DNA of 59,074 nt from assembly GCF_005502465.1 (NCBI RefSeq), contig NZ_SCOT01000018.1, forward strand, positions 1 to 59,074, read 5' to 3'. Below the pieces are notes generated by a model, which saw only the letters and a program-made list of their open reading frames with translations, did not search any database and was not told where the DNA came from. Positions 41,871 through 50,516 of the stretch are shown piece after piece (position 1 is the stretch's first letter; every line of letters begins with the position of its first letter). Origin of the DNA: Sphingopyxis sp. L1A2A (GTDB lineage: Bacteria > Pseudomonadota > Alphaproteobacteria > Sphingomonadales > Sphingomonadaceae). Both the position numbers and the translations under genes were made by a program.

Positions 41871-43447
41871 GGCCGATCGTCCGCCCGGGCCTTCGCCCGC
41901 CCGATCAGCGGCAGGAACAATATCGCCGCCAGGCTGATCACGCCCGAGGCCAAAAAGAACAGATCGAAGCCATTATATCCCGCCGCGTCGAGCCGCCCGA
42001 CCACCGTGCCGCCCGCCCCCGACAATAATCGCGGCAACAGGAAGGCGAAGCCCGACAGAAAGGCATATTGCGCCCCCGGATAGCGCGGGTTCACCAGCAT
42101 CGACAGGTAAACGACAAAGATGGCGCCGGCCATGCCATTGCCGAACTGATCGGCGGCGGTCGCGATATAAAGCAGGGTCTGGTCGTGCGGCTGATGCGCG
42201 AGCCAGACGAAGCCGAAATTGCCGAACGCCGCAAATAGCGCCCCGATCGTCAAGGTGATGCCGAAACGCCAGCGGGTCGTCATCCATCCGCCCAAGCCCA
42301 CGCCGACGATACTGGCGGCCAAGGCCACCACGCCGTCGGCCCAGCCGATCTCGGTCTTGGTATAGCCGATCCCAAGGATCATCGGCTTGGACAGATTGAG
42401 CGCCAGCACGTCGCCCATGCGATAGATGGACACAAATGCCATCAACGCGATGGCGAGACCGCCGTAGCGCCAGAAGAAATCCACATAGGGGCCGAGCGCC
42501 GCCGAAGCGCGCAGCCGAGAATCGGGCGCGGCGTCGCGGATGCGCGGCAGCATCGCGGCCATCGCGAGAAAGGGCAGCATCGCAATGCCGAGCACCCACG
42601 GCGTGACATTCGTCTTGGCGCTGATGCCGATATTTGCGGCTGCGCCGAGCAAGAACCAGCCGACCGCCGCGACCAAAGCGGCAAGCGCGAGCAGGGTCAC
42701 CGCGCTCGCGATCAATCCGCCCGCCAGCGCGGCTGAGCGACCACGGTCGCCGCGCCGTTCGGGCGGGAGCGCCGCGAGGATCGGCAGGGGGACAAAGGCG
42801 GCCACCGCGATCAACAAATAGGCGGCGGTCCAGCCGGGCATGATGCCCAGGGAATGCAGGGTCGGCGCCAGGCTGCCGCTGACATCCGCGAACAACAGTG
42901 CCCCGCTGCCCGCCGCAACCATCGCAGTGCGATACCCCCACAGATTCGCGGCCGCGAGCGGACCCTGCAACGCAGGCGTCGGTCCAAGCTCGACCCGCCA
43001 CGCGTCGGCGGCGACCTCCAGCGTCGTGGTCCAGAAAGCGAGCAGCACGGCAAACAATGCGGTCAACGCCAGGCTATCGTCGGCCGACGTGAACGCCATC
43101 GCCAACATCGCGGTCACGATGCCGAGCTGCGACAACATGACCCAACCGCGCCTTTTTCCCCAGAAGCGCGTAAAGCCCGGCACCGCATAGCGGTCGAGCA
43201 ATGGTGCCCACAGGAATTTGAAGGTCGGCAACAATTGGACCCAGGCGAAAAAGCCGATGATCGCCAGCGCGACACCATGATCGGTCAGCCGCACCGCCAG
43301 CACGGTCGAGAACATGTAAAAGGGCAGGCCGGCGGAAAAGCCGAGCAGCAGATACAGGGCGCGGACGCGTCGCTGCCCCGACCTGGCGTCGCTATCGCTC
43401 GCAAATGCTGCCGCCGGAGCCTCGGCATTTAATGCCGTTGCGGTCAT
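41867..43447 (-). CDS. ampG: AmpG-like muropeptide permease (MFS)
   Basis: A 526-residue transporter with about 12-14 membrane segments. L-L-G-F-S-A-G-L-P-F-Y-M-F near residue 35-47, then F-L-W-A-P-L-L-D-R-Y and G-K-R-R-G-W near 78-101, form the AmpG signature. AmpG imports GlcNAc-anhydroMurNAc-peptides for cell-wall recycling. It is translationally coupled by ATGA overlaps to the symporter before and the serine hydrolase after it. In this context it may have moved from recycling to catabolism of scavenged muropeptides; a wider peptide specificity cannot be excluded. Confidence 0.82.
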   Translation of the reverse strand: MTATALNAEAPAAAFASDSDARSGQRRVRALYLLLGFSAGLPFYMFSTVLAVRLTDHGVALAIIGFFAWVQLLPTFKFLWAPLLDRYAVPGFTRFWGKRRGWVMLSQLGIVTAMLAMAFTSADDSLALTALFAVLLAFWTTTLEVAADAWRVELGPTPALQGPLAAANLWGYRTAMVAAGSGALLFADVSGSLAPTLHSLGIMPGWTAAYLLIAVAAFVPLPILAALPPERRGDRGRSAALAGGLIASAVTLLALAALVAAVGWFLLGAAANIGISAKTNVTPWVLGIAMLPFLAMAAMLPRIRDAAPDSRLRASAALGPYVDFFWRYGGLAIALMAFVSIYRMGDVLALNLSKPMILGIGYTKTEIGWADGVVALAASIVGVGLGGWMTTRWRFGITLTIGALFAAFGNFGFVWLAHQPHDQTLLYIATAADQFGNGMAGAIFVVYLSMLVNPRYPGAQYAFLSGFAFLLPRLLSGAGGTVVGRLDAAGYNGFDLFFLASGVISLAAILFLPLIGRAKARADDRP

Positions 43448-44682
43448 TTGCCAGCCTCCGGCTCAATCGCCTTTTCCCAGCGCGCGACGACCGTCGTGAC
43501 GGTCAGATTGGCACTGGCGCTTGCCACGGTGCGCGTCATGTCGAGCAGGCGGTCGAAAGGCAGGATGAAGCCAACGACAAGCGCGGTCTGCTCCGGGGTG
43601 ATGCCGACCGACGACAGCACCGCCGCGAGCATGAACAGCGACGCCGACGGGATCGGTGCGGTGCCGAACGCGGCGAGCGCACCGGTCAACAGGATGATCG
43701 CGAGCATCGACAAATCCGGGCTGACGCCGATCGCCTGCAGGCTGAAAATGCTGAGCAGCCCGACGTACATAGCGGTGCCGTCCTTGCCGATGCTCGCGCC
43801 GATCGGCAGCACGGTCTTGGCAACCCCGGGGGTGATCCGCAAATCATCAAGCGCGATGCGCAGCGCGACGGGCAGCGTCGCCGCCGACGATGCGGTCGAA
43901 AAGGCGACCGCGAGCGCGTCGACGATCGTGCGGTAAAAGTGCAGCACCGGCTGGCGCGCGGCAAAGGCGATCAGCGGCAGATGGACGAGCAGGATCTGGA
44001 GGATCACCCCCGCGGCGACCGCGACCGCCAGCCAGCCGATGTTGGCGAACACCGCGACGCCATTGTCGGCGACCGCCTTGGCGATCAGCGCGAGCACGCC
44101 AAAGGGGGTCAATTCCATGACGATCCGCACCAGGTGGAACAGCACCTGCCCCGCCGATTGCAGCAGGTTCGCCATCGGGCGCCCCTGTTCGCCCGCCAGG
44201 ATGACGCCAAAGCCGAACAGCATCGAAAAGAAGATGATCGCCAGCATGTCGCCATCGACCAGCGCCTGAACGATATTGACGGGAATAATGCCGACCAGCT
44301 GATCATGCAGCGATTTCGCTTCGCCCAGCGCATGCGGGACGGCGCTGCCCAGCGCGGCGCCGGCGCCCGGCTGGATCAGCAGGCCGACGGCGATGCCGAT
44401 CGACACCGCGCAAAAGGTCGTGAAGGCGAACAGGCCGATCGTGCGCGCGCCGACCGAGCCGAGCTTGCGCGGGTCGGCGAGCGCGGTGACCCCCGACGCG
44501 ATGCTGATGAACACGATCGGGACGACGAGCATCCGGATCAGGCGGACGAACAATTCGCCGATAATCGTCAGCGCCGATGCCGCTGCGGGCCAGGCGAGGC
44601 CCAGCGCGACGCCGATCACCATGGCACCCAAGACCCGTTGCCACAGCGGCACCGCGAACCAGCGGCGAAAAAATCCTGTCAT
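43444..44682 (-). CDS. Dicarboxylate/amino-acid:cation symporter (GltP/DctA family)
   Basis: A 412-residue inner-membrane carrier of the DAACS family. The serine-rich hairpin F-S-T-A-S-S-A-A-T-L-P (about 286-296), the G-K-D-G-T-A-M-Y unwound segment and the late T-x-x-N-V-like R-T-V-A-S-A-S-A-N-L-T segment match glutamate/aspartate transporters. In context it would import glutamate (L or D) or another dicarboxylate-type amino acid. Start is the ATG at 44682, 22 bases after the dgcA-like stop; the longer frame overlaps that gene. Confidence 0.88.
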   Translation of the reverse strand: MTGFFRRWFAVPLWQRVLGAMVIGVALGLAWPAAASALTIIGELFVRLIRMLVVPIVFISIASGVTALADPRKLGSVGARTIGLFAFTTFCAVSIGIAVGLLIQPGAGAALGSAVPHALGEAKSLHDQLVGIIPVNIVQALVDGDMLAIIFFSMLFGFGVILAGEQGRPMANLLQSAGQVLFHLVRIVMELTPFGVLALIAKAVADNGVAVFANIGWLAVAVAAGVILQILLVHLPLIAFAARQPVLHFYRTIVDALAVAFSTASSAATLPVALRIALDDLRITPGVAKTVLPIGASIGKDGTAMYVGLLSIFSLQAIGVSPDLSMLAIILLTGALAAFGTAPIPSASLFMLAAVLSSVGITPEQTALVVGFILPFDRLLDMTRTVASASANLTVTTVVARWEKAIEPEAGK

Positions 44683-44704
44683 CGGCCCTGTTGCCCCGAT
44701 CGTG

Positions 44705-45697
44705 TCAAATCCCGCCCCAAAAGCCGGGCTGCGGCGGCGACAGCACGCCCATTGCGCCGCTGACCCCGTCGGCGCGATCCTCGGCAAGCCAGAGCGGTCC
44801 GTCAAGGTCGGCGAAAGCACTGTTCGCCGCAATCGCCCAAGCGGGGGCGATCGACAGCGACGAACAGATCATGCAGCCCGTCATCACCCCCAACCCGCGC
44901 GCCCGCGCCGTGGCCGCCAGCTCGAGCGCCCCGGTCAGCCCGCCGGTCTTGTCGAGCTTGATATTCACCACGCCATAGCCGCCGGGCAGCGTGTCCAGAT
45001 CGGCGGCGACATGCACCGATTCATCGGCGGCGATCGGGATCGCCGAATGGAAACCGGCGAGGTCGCGGTCGGCATCGGCGGGCAGCGGCTGTTCGAGCAG
45101 GTCGATGCGCAGATCGGTCATCAGCCCCTGCAGGCCGCGCACCTCGTCGATCGTCCAGCTTTCGTTCGGATCGACGATCATTTTCGGTTTGGGGGCCGCG
45201 GCCCGCACCGCGTCGAGCAAGGCGGCAGGGTCGTTGCGGTCAACCTTGACCTTGAGCAGCGGCGCGTCGGCAAGCGCGGCGGCGGCGCGCGCCATATTTT
45301 CAGGGGTATCGAGGCTGATCGTCATTGCGGTGACGATCGGGCGCAGCGGGCGGTCGAGATCGAGCGCCGTCGCCAGATCACGACCCGCCAGTTGCAGTTC
45401 GAGATCCCAGAGCGCGCAATCGATCGCGTTGCGCGCGGCACTGGTGGGCATCCGCGCGAGCAGGTCCTGCCGGCCCAGCCCCTGTTCGAGTGCGCCGCGC
45501 ATCGCCTCGATGGCGGCGATCGCGCTGGCGATGCTCTCGCCATAGCGCGGATAGGGGACGCCCTCGCCGCGGCCGGTCATCCCGTCCTGACCGATGGTGA
45601 CGGTCACAACCTCGGCCGCGGTCTTGACCCCGCGCGAGATGCGAAAGGGCGTATGCAGCGGAAACGTCTCGGCAAAGACGGTCAGGGTGCGGGGCAT
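44705..45697 (-). CDS. dgcA: Enolase-superfamily dipeptide epimerase / N-acetyl-D-Glu racemase (DgcA-like)
   Basis: A 330-residue muconate-lactonising subgroup enzyme. Base pair K-V-K (149-151), metal ligands Asp176 (V-D-P-N), Glu202 (L-E-Q-P), Asp225 (A-D-E-S), and opposite Lys247 (N-I-K-L-D-K-T-G-G) are intact. Residues 297-299 (D-L-D) give the D-x-D motif that in L-Ala-D/L-Glu epimerases holds the substrate ammonium. Adjacent dgcN favours the DgcA role, N-acetyl-D-glutamate to N-acetyl-L-glutamate, while AmpG nearby favours L-Ala-D-Glu to L-Ala-L-Glu. Either converts peptidoglycan D-Glu to the L form. Ten bases separate it from dgcN. Confidence 0.82.
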   Translation of the reverse strand: MPRTLTVFAETFPLHTPFRISRGVKTAAEVVTVTIGQDGMTGRGEGVPYPRYGESIASAIAAIEAMRGALEQGLGRQDLLARMPTSAARNAIDCALWDLELQLAGRDLATALDLDRPLRPIVTAMTISLDTPENMARAAAALADAPLLKVKVDRNDPAALLDAVRAAAPKPKMIVDPNESWTIDEVRGLQGLMTDLRIDLLEQPLPADADRDLAGFHSAIPIAADESVHVAADLDTLPGGYGVVNIKLDKTGGLTGALELAATARARGLGVMTGCMICSSLSIAPAWAIAANSAFADLDGPLWLAEDRADGVSGAMGVLSPPQPGFWGGI

Positions 45698-45707
45698 CGC
45701 CGGTCGG

Positions 45708-46745
45708 TCAGGCTGTTGCGGCGGCGGCGGCGGGCGAATGGGCAGCGGCGCCGAGCAGCCGGTCGAGGATGGCCTCGACCCCGAAACGATAAGGATCGCT
45801 GGTCGGCAGGCCGAATTCGGCCTCGGTCGCGGTGCACAGCGCGCGCGCGTCATCCTCCGCCATCGCCGAGGTGTTGAGCGCGATGCCGACGACGCGCACC
45901 TCGGCGTTGGTCAGTCGCGCCACGCGCAGATTGGCCTCCAGCGTTTCGGATATGCCGGGCAGCGGATAGTGCGGCAGGCCGCGCATATGCGGGCGCACCG
46001 GATCGTGGCACAGGACCAGCGCGTCCGGCTGCGCGCCGTGCAGCAGCCCCGTCGACACCCCGGCGAACGAGGGGTGATAGAGCGAGCCCTGTCCCTCGAT
46101 CAGATCCCAGCCATCGTCGCTGCGCGCCGGCGAAATCTGTTCGATCGCGCCCGAAATGAAATCGGCGACCACCGCATCGAGCGGCACGCCGTCGCCCGCG
46201 ATCAGGATGCCGGTCTGGCCGGTGGCGCGGAAATCGGCGGCGATCCCGCGCTTGGCGAGCGCGCTGGCGAGGCAGAGCGTCGTGTACATCTTGCCGACCG
46301 AACAATCGGTGCCGACGGTCAGCAACCGCTTGCCCGCGCGCGGTTTGCCGTTGCCGATCGGGATGTCGGGGCGGGGGTCGCGCACGTCGTGAAGCTTGCG
46401 CCCCAGCCGCGCCGCTACGGCAATCAGCCGCGGTTCGGCGTTCAGCCGGTGGTGCAGCCCCGACGCGACGTCGAGCCCGGCCTCCATCGCGGCCAGCGCG
46501 TCGAGCACCAGATCCTCGCCCAGCTTGCCGCCGGCATTGGCGATGCCCAGCACCAGGGTGCGGGCGCCCGCCTTATAGGCCGCGGCAAAATCCATGCGCG
46601 GCAGGTGCAGGGTCAGCGGGCAATCGTCGTGGCGATATTCGCCGATGCAGATGTCGGGCCGGAACACCGCGAGCCCGCGCGAGGTCTTGATGTCGGCGGG
46701 GTCGGTCGAATGGCCGAGGTAGAGAAGATAAGGCGTTTCGATCAT
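45708..46745 (-). CDS. dgcN: DUF1611 protein, D-glutamate N-acetyltransferase DgcN-like
   Basis: A 345-residue DUF1611 protein. An N-terminal Rossmann-like domain (about 1-125) is followed by a P-loop-type domain with V-G-T-D-C-S-V-G-K-M (144-153), then I-E-G-Q-G-S-L-Y-H-P-S-F-A-G-V-S (216-231). Members named DgcN were reported to acetylate D-glutamate with acetyl-CoA, the product then being racemised by DgcA and deacetylated. Adjacent dgcA, a LysR gene and a deacylase support that assignment here. The ATG at 46745 is the first gene start of the operon. A cofactor role for the P-loop (acyl-CoA or nucleotide) is not visible from sequence. Confidence 0.83.
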   Translation of the reverse strand: MIETPYLLYLGHSTDPADIKTSRGLAVFRPDICIGEYRHDDCPLTLHLPRMDFAAAYKAGARTLVLGIANAGGKLGEDLVLDALAAMEAGLDVASGLHHRLNAEPRLIAVAARLGRKLHDVRDPRPDIPIGNGKPRAGKRLLTVGTDCSVGKMYTTLCLASALAKRGIAADFRATGQTGILIAGDGVPLDAVVADFISGAIEQISPARSDDGWDLIEGQGSLYHPSFAGVSTGLLHGAQPDALVLCHDPVRPHMRGLPHYPLPGISETLEANLRVARLTNAEVRVVGIALNTSAMAEDDARALCTATEAEFGLPTSDPYRFGVEAILDRLLGAAAHSPAAAAATA

Positions 46746-46829
46746 GGCTCGGGGCAACCTGCGGTACGATGAAGGGGCCAACTCTACCTCTACCTGTCGC
46801 AATGCCCCAATATCCTGCGCCTCATATGC

Positions 46830-46846
46830 TATAGCCTGATGCTATA
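46830..46846. promoter_or_regulatory. Candidate LysR-type operator before dgcN
   Basis: TATAGC-N5-GCTATA, a perfect interrupted palindrome that contains the LysR consensus T-N11-A. It overlaps the lysR stop and lies 85-101 bases before the dgcN start, the usual LTTR recognition-site position. A degenerate copy is at 47783-47799. Confidence 0.65.
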
Positions 46847-47726
46847 ATCCTTCGATCACCGTCGAGAGTTCGGCGAGGAACGCCGACGCGGTTCGCGATG
46901 GCGGGCGGTTCTGCAGATAGACCGCATTGATGTCGAAGGTGATCGCAGGCTGTAGCGGCCGACTCGCCAGTCCGGGAGACAGCGCGGCGTGGGCGGTGAA
47001 ATTGTCGACAATCGCCATGCCGACCCCGGCGCTCACCAGCGCCGCGGCGACATAATAGGTGCGCGCCGACACCACTTCGTCAAGCTCGACCTCCAGCCGG
47101 CTGAGCTCGCTCGACAGCATTCGGCCGATCGGGCCGCCCTGGACCGGGCTGATGAACTTTTGCCCGCGCAGCTCGTCGAGATGCAGGCGCGGCGGCGCGG
47201 CGGGCATATCCTGTTCGCGGTAGATCACCACCAGCTCGCCCTCGCCGATCACCTGATGCGCGACGGGAGCCGACAGCGGCACTTCAAAACTGATCGCGAT
47301 ATCGGTTTCGCGTTCATAGAGTTTGCGGACCATTTCGTCATGATGCAGCGTCTGCAGGTCGAACATGATATCCTCATGCTCGCCCAGAAAGCGCGCGACC
47401 GCTTCGGGGATGGCGCCGAGGCCGAGCGAGGGCAGCGCCGAAATGCGCAGCAGCCCCCCGCGCCCATGACGCAGATTCTGGCACGCCTGGCGCAGCGAAC
47501 GCACCCGGTCCTGAATATCCGAAACCTCGGCGAACAGCGTGTGCGCGTCCTGCGTCGGGATCAGCCGTCCCTTCGAGCGTTCGAACAGGGTCAGCCCGAT
47601 CGAGCGTTCGGCGTGGCGCAGCACCTTGGTCACCGACGGCTGCGACACGTTGAGCGAGCGCGCCGCGGCACTGACCGTGCCGTGCAGGAAGACCGCGTGA
47701 AAGATCTCGATCTGGCGCAGATTCAT
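46842..47726 (-). CDS. LysR-family regulator (DgcR-like)
   Basis: A 294-residue LTTR. HTH in residues 1-60 (L-R-Q-I-E-I-F-H-A-V at the start, then V-S-A-A-A-R-S-L-N-V-S-Q-P-S-V-T-K-V-L-R-H-A-E), then an effector domain (I-S-A-L-P-S-L-G-L-G-A-I-P-E-A-V). It precedes dgcN with a 96-base gap and is divergent from the deacylase gene. LysR regulators responding to D-glutamate (DgcR) accompany dgcN-dgcA in other proteobacteria, so a similar sensor of a D-amino acid or its N-acetyl form is likely. The ATG at 47726 starts the conserved HTH region; a 60-codon upstream extension of the frame is not used. Confidence 0.85.
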   Translation of the reverse strand: MNLRQIEIFHAVFLHGTVSAAARSLNVSQPSVTKVLRHAERSIGLTLFERSKGRLIPTQDAHTLFAEVSDIQDRVRSLRQACQNLRHGRGGLLRISALPSLGLGAIPEAVARFLGEHEDIMFDLQTLHHDEMVRKLYERETDIAISFEVPLSAPVAHQVIGEGELVVIYREQDMPAAPPRLHLDELRGQKFISPVQGGPIGRMLSSELSRLEVELDEVVSARTYYVAAALVSAGVGMAIVDNFTAHAALSPGLASRPLQPAITFDINAVYLQNRPPSRTASAFLAELSTVIEGL

Positions 47727-47782
47727 GTCGTACTTGTCCCAGGCTGCGGGTATCGGGCTGCGAATGGCCCATCGCGTGGCCT

Positions 47783-47799
47783 TATGCCATTGGGTTATA
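47783..47799. promoter_or_regulatory. Degenerate LysR-type site, lysR/deacylase intergenic
   Basis: TATGCC-N5-GTTATA matches the palindrome before dgcN at 9 of 12 arm positions with the same 17-base span. It lies 57-73 bases before lysR and 119-135 before the deacylase start, so it could serve autoregulation and divergent activation. Confidence 0.45.
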
Positions 47800-47917
47800 G
47801 GGGCTGCAACTCCCCCCTCTGGACGCGGGGCGCCTGTTCGGGACATCCTTGGCGCCGGAAACCGACGGGCGGGCGCTTTGTGCTGTTCGCCATGGGTCGC
47901 AATCAAGGATCATGCCG

Positions 47918-49552
47918 ATGCCATCGACTGTCTCGTTCCCGGTTCGCCGGACCATCGGCGCGCTGGCGGCGGCGGCGGCGCTGCTCAGCGTGGCCGGAGC
48001 CATGGCGCGCGCGGACGAGGCGGTCGATGTCATCATCCGCGGCGGGACGATCCATGACGGCAGTACCGGCAAGCCGGTCATTGGCGATGTCGCGATCCGC
48101 GGCGACCGGATCGTCGCTGTCGGTCGCCCGGGGCGTTATACAGCGGCGCGCATCATCGACGCAAAGGGGATGATTGTCGCGCCGGGCTTCATCGACCCAC
48201 ACACCCACGCCGACAGTTTCCTCCGCTCGCCTGACGCGGTGGTGCGTGTCAACGCCGCTTGGCTGCACCAGGGGGTGACTACGGTGATGATCGGGGTCGA
48301 CGGCTATGGCACCCCCGATGTCGCCGCTGATAGCGGCAAACTGGCGGGGTCGGGGATCGGCACCAATATCGTGCCGTTCGTCGGGTTCGGCCCGGTGCGG
48401 CAGCGGGTGCTGGGTCAGGATGCGCGCGCGCCGAGCGCGGCGGAGCTGGGCGCGATGCAGGCGCTGGTCGCCAAAGGCATGTGCGAAGGCGCGGTGGGGC
48501 TGTCCACCGGGCTGTTCTATGCGCCGCAAAGTTTCGCCACCACCGACGAGGTCGTGGCGGTGGCGCGCGAGGCGGCGATCCGCGGCGGGCTTTACGACAC
48601 CCACCAGCGCGACGAATCCAGCTACAGCATCGGCCTGCTCGGGTCGGTGGACGAGGCGATAGCGATCGGGCGGCGCGCCGGGATGCCGGTGCATTTCGCG
48701 CATCTGAAAGCGCTGGGGGTCGATGTCCACGGCCAGGCCGGCGCGGTGATCGCCGCGATCGATGCGGCGCGCCGGGCGGGGGTGGATGTGACCGCCGACC
48801 AATATCCGTGGCTGGCATCGGGATCGAGCCTCGACGCGTCGCTGTTGCCGCGCTGGGCGGTCGATGGCGGCGGCGCGGCGTTGCTGAAGCGGCTGGACGA
48901 TCCCGCCACGCTGGCGCGGATTCGCGCCGAGATGCAGGACAATCTGCGGCGACGCGGCGGGCCGGGCGCGTTGCTGTTGATCGCCGAGGGCTTTCCCTGG
49001 AGCGGCAAGACACTCGCGGCAGTAGCGGACGAATGGAAGCTCGACAGCCGCGATGCGGCGCTGCGGATCATTCGGCAGGGTATCGCGGCGCCGGGCGCGA
49101 AGGTCGGCGGCACCGCGGTCGCGTCGTTCAACATGGCGCAGGCCGACGTCGACCTGCTGATGCAGCAACCGTGGATGGTGACGGCGTCCGACGGATCGGA
49201 CGGCCACCCCCGCATGTTCGCGACCTTTCCCGAAAAATATGCGCGCTATGTCCGCGACCGCAAGGTCATCGGCCTGCCGACCTTCATCCGCCAGTCGACC
49301 GGGCGCACCGCCGATATCTACAAGCTCGACCGGCGCGGTTACCTGCGTCCGGGCTATTTTGCCGACGTTCTCGTATTCGATCCGGCCGCCTATGCGCCGC
49401 GCGCCGACTATGTGCGGCCGCGCGAGTTGAGCGTCGGGGTGCGGCAGCTGTTCGTCAACGGCGCGCTGGCGCTTGATGACGGCCGCGCAACGGGGGTCGC
49501 GGCGGGACGGGCGCTGCTGCGACCGCGTCCGCCGGGCTGTGCCGGGCCGTGA
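47918..49552 (+). CDS. Exported N-acyl-D-amino-acid deacylase (D-aminoacylase)
   Basis: A 544-residue amidohydrolase with a signal peptide (about 1-32), so periplasmic. Metal motif H-T-H (95-97), later His229 (T-H-Q-R-D-E), His262 (F-A-H-L-K-A) and Asp425 (T-A-S-D-G-S-D). G-A-V-G-L-S-T-G-L-F-Y-A-P is typical of D-aminoacylases, which release D-amino acids from N-acyl forms. The G-N-C-G loop with the metal-bound Cys in classical enzymes reads G-V-D-G (126-129) here. The ATG at 47918 is preferred over 47912 because it is spaced 8 bases from AAGGA. Divergent from lysR. Confidence 0.8.
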   Translation: MPSTVSFPVRRTIGALAAAAALLSVAGAMARADEAVDVIIRGGTIHDGSTGKPVIGDVAIRGDRIVAVGRPGRYTAARIIDAKGMIVAPGFIDPHTHADSFLRSPDAVVRVNAAWLHQGVTTVMIGVDGYGTPDVAADSGKLAGSGIGTNIVPFVGFGPVRQRVLGQDARAPSAAELGAMQALVAKGMCEGAVGLSTGLFYAPQSFATTDEVVAVAREAAIRGGLYDTHQRDESSYSIGLLGSVDEAIAIGRRAGMPVHFAHLKALGVDVHGQAGAVIAAIDAARRAGVDVTADQYPWLASGSSLDASLLPRWAVDGGGAALLKRLDDPATLARIRAEMQDNLRRRGGPGALLLIAEGFPWSGKTLAAVADEWKLDSRDAALRIIRQGIAAPGAKVGGTAVASFNMAQADVDLLMQQPWMVTASDGSDGHPRMFATFPEKYARYVRDRKVIGLPTFIRQSTGRTADIYKLDRRGYLRPGYFADVLVFDPAAYAPRADYVRPRELSVGVRQLFVNGALALDDGRATGVAAGRALLRPRPPGCAGP

Positions 49553-49588
49553 CCCGCGACCGGCGCCCCATCGCCCCGACCGGCCGCC

Positions 49589-50410
49589 CTATTTGACCGG
49601 GCGGCAATCCTTCAGCCACACCAGCGACATGCCATAGTCGAGCCGGTCGAAGGTGCCGGTCAGCTCGACATGTTTGCCGGGTTTGAGCTGTAACGCGTAA
49701 ACGCCCTGCCCTTTGGCCAGCAAGCAGTTGACGTTGAAGCCCGCCGACGCGCGCCCGGGAACGATGTCGGTCAGCACATTGGACAGCAGTTTCCATTCGA
49801 CGCGGTACGTGTCGCCGACCGGGCCGATATAGGCGACGGGTCCGTAGAGGGTGAACGCCCGGTTCTGGTAGCGCAACTGTGCGGCAGCGTTGTTCTTGTC
49901 GGCCTGCCCGGTGATGTCCTGCGAAAAGCGCAGGACGCTCATGCGGACAGGGGCGCCGGGCGCGCTGGTCGCACCCAGCCCCTTGGCGGCGAGCGCCTCT
50001 CCCGCCTTGCCGCCCTTCAGCTGCGCCAGGATGCCGCACATTTCAGCCTTGGCCGCCGCGTCGGGGATCGCCATTCCCCCGCGCAGCTTGGCTTCCATGC
50101 GAACGGTGCCCGCGGCGTCGGCAGCGATCTCGATCGGGAAGGGCCGTGACTTGCCGGTCGCGGGTGGTTCGATCAGCATCGCGCCGCCCGCGGGCTCGGC
50201 GGCGAGGATCGCATAGCCTTTGGCGGCGACGATGCCGTTGAGCTGCCCGACCGCGCTCGCCATGCTCATGTTGGGCACGGTCGTGGTCGCAACGAAGCGC
50301 AGCCCGGTGACCGGATTGCCCTTTTTGACGAAACTCTCTTCGCAGGTTGCGGCTTGCGCCGTCCCGGCACCCAGAAACAGGCCAGCGGCCGCCAGAATGA
50401 CACGCTTCAC
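49589..50410 (-). CDS. Exported protein with OB-fold-like C-terminal domain
   Basis: A 273-residue periplasmic protein. The GTG start at 50410 follows GGAAGGG with 8-base spacing and gives a clean signal peptide (K-R-V-I-L-A-A-A-G-L-F-L-G-A-G-T-A-Q-A); the ATG further upstream would only add charged residues before it. The last ~80 residues (L-Y-G-P-V-A-Y-I-G, V-N-C-L-L, V-E-L-T-G-T-F-D) resemble the tRNA_anti-like OB fold. Two cysteine pairs may form disulfides. No enzyme motif; function unknown. Confidence 0.6.
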   Translation of the reverse strand: MKRVILAAAGLFLGAGTAQAATCEESFVKKGNPVTGLRFVATTTVPNMSMASAVGQLNGIVAAKGYAILAAEPAGGAMLIEPPATGKSRPFPIEIAADAAGTVRMEAKLRGGMAIPDAAAKAEMCGILAQLKGGKAGEALAAKGLGATSAPGAPVRMSVLRFSQDITGQADKNNAAAQLRYQNRAFTLYGPVAYIGPVGDTYRVEWKLLSNVLTDIVPGRASAGFNVNCLLAKGQGVYALQLKPGKHVELTGTFDRLDYGMSLVWLKDCRPVK

Positions 50411-50516
50411 TCGATTTGCCCTTCCTTGCATCAAAGGCAAATATCATCGCTACCCCGGCGCGCCGATGCCACCGCAAAAATGTACCGGGTATCTCGCCAG
50501 CAAATGCCGGCACGGT

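Noticed and set aside
40857..43447. AmpG plus class-C-like serine hydrolase as an inducible beta-lactamase resistance locus
   Set aside because: No AmpR-type gene next to it, the hydrolase has no visible signal peptide and its second motif is Y-S-D, and the operon context is D-amino-acid metabolism.
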